Source: Monodelphis domestica
Taxonomy: Eukaryota > Chordata > Mammalia > Didelphimorphia > Didelphidae
Assembly: GCF_027887165.1 (NCBI RefSeq)
Contig: NC_077235.1
Location: 7,877,378-7,941,377 of the forward strand
Reading direction: 5' to 3'
DNA length: 64,000 bases
The notes below the pieces were generated by a model. It saw only the letters and a program-made list of their open reading frames with translations, searched no databases and was not told the origin of the DNA. Positions 63,417-64,000 of the stretch are shown piece after piece. Within the stretch, counting starts at the first letter, position 1. The number at the start of each line of letters is the position of its first letter. A program made the translations under genes and the position numbers.

Positions 63417-63443
63417 CGTCAGGCGTTTCACGTCATGACGTCA
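63417..63443. promoter_or_regulatory. Cluster of CRE/ATF sites
   Basis: Two CGTCA half sites and one full TGACGTCA palindrome lie within 27 bases, two of them touching. CREB, ATF and CREM bind such sites, and a full CRE in a CpG-rich promoter is typical of many germline-expressed genes. Binding itself is inferred. Confidence 0.5.
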
Positions 63444-63499
63444 GTGTCTCGGGCAGTGTGCGTGCGGAGCACGCAGATGCCAATAAAAGTAGTCAAGGT

Positions 63500-64000
63500 A
63501 ATCTTGCTCTTAAGGGGAACAGGTATGGCTGGAAAGAAGGATCTTGGGGTGCAAGTTGAATTTGTTCATGTAAAAGTTTTAGATCGTGTCTTCTTTTGAT
63601 GACTACTCTCCGGCTAGCTTTATGAATTTTTCCTTAGCCACAGTTGTGAAAAGTACCTCTCGTTTTTTGTTGGTTGTGTGTGTGTGTGTGTGATGTTAAC
63701 ACCTGTCCAACCAGGAGGAGGTTATGTAGGAGGAACAGTAAGAGGAATTAGAATGTGAGTGGAGGAAACTTGGGAGATGACTTGAGAACTTAAAAGAGAA
63801 AGTCCTAAGTCAGAAAGATTTGAGGAAGAAGAAAGGGGAACAGGAAAGGCCCAGTCAGGATTAGAAAGAGAAGAAGAAAGGTGAGCTGTCAGAGAAGAAC
63901 GATGTCAAGAGAAGTTGGAGGAAGAAAGGGGCTCAAGGAGAAGGGAAGAGATTTGGTAAAAATAAGCCAAGGAAGGGAGGTTGCTATGACATAGGCTGAG
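63500..64000. other. Purine-rich right end of the window
   Basis: After the GT repeat the sequence is rich in gaagaag and ggagga. No gene or repeat family was recognised. Confidence 0.4.
63670..63691 (+). repeat. (GT)n microsatellite
   Basis: About ten gt units. Confidence 0.9.

Larger units (their letters stand above)
62700..63480. promoter_or_regulatory. GC-rich, CpG-island-like region with GC boxes and CRE sites
   Basis: GGGGCGGGGC (Sp1/KLF) occurs at 62714-62723, 62740-62749 and 62777-62786. CpG dinucleotides are much denser here than in the rest of the window. A palindromic CRE, TGACGTCA, sits at 63436-63443, with CGTCA half sites at 63417-63421 and 63431-63435. The region looks like a TATA-less promoter for the candidate minus-strand gene and possibly for a divergent + transcript. 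Confidence 0.5.

Noticed and set aside
63477-63497. Possible + strand first exon (ATG, seven codons, donor AAG|gtaatc) next to the CRE cluster
   Set aside because: Too short to judge, and no following exon could be found before the window ends.
1-64000. tRNA genes suggested by many ggttcaaat B-box-like sequences
   Set aside because: All occur within SINE heads; no cloverleaf with an intact A box and acceptor stem was seen.
1-64000. CRISPR-like regular repeats or retroviral elements
   Set aside because: Recurrent blocks are dispersed SINEs at irregular spacing, and no LTR pair, gag, pol or env motif was recognised.

Overview
This window is mammalian nuclear DNA, almost certainly from a marsupial and very probably the X chromosome. 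Three observations point to a metatherian. Tens of CORE-SINEs of MIR and MAR1 type are present, the MAR1 copies carrying a Bov-B-like 3' tail. A second tRNA-derived SINE has the marsupial-style 'ccttggaaccaatacacagt...ttctaagatggaagg' 3' end. A 5'-truncated L1 has a marsupial-style ORF2 and 3' UTR. No retroviral element, CRISPR array or RNA gene was recognised.

One host gene dominates the window. SLC6A14 (the Na+/Cl--coupled broad-specificity amino acid transporter ATB0,+) lies on the + strand. I could place all 14 coding exons between 29619 and 58003. Every intron is GT-AG, all exon phases agree, and the exons add up to 1920 nt (639 codons plus stop). A TATA box (29432-29438) and a matching initiator (29463-29469) mark its core promoter. 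Poly(A) signals lie at 58292, 58424 and 58437.

Positions 1-29400 look like gene-poor 5' flank filled with old repeats: MIR, MAR1, tRNA-derived SINEs, L2 and CR1/L3 LINEs, an L1 fragment at 16830-18484 and a 372-bp hAT-like element at 14767-15138. The introns carry more of the same. Intron 2 also holds a ~950-bp pyrimidine-rich simple-sequence block containing a 187-bp tandem duplication. Intron 8 holds an exact 60-bp inverted repeat.

Downstream of SLC6A14, and convergent with it, I see signs of a small two-exon gene on the minus strand. Its coding exons would be 63041-62949 and 61646-61572, and it has a good splice donor, an excellent acceptor and a poly(A) signal at 61358-61363. A GC-rich region with GC boxes and a full CRE lies around its 5' end. 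The predicted product is a 55-residue protein with one N-terminal membrane segment and an acidic tail. From memory, human CT83 occupies the same place and orientation next to SLC6A14 and also starts with a membrane segment, so this could be its marsupial counterpart. This is the least described and most interesting item in the window, but it is inferred and unverified.
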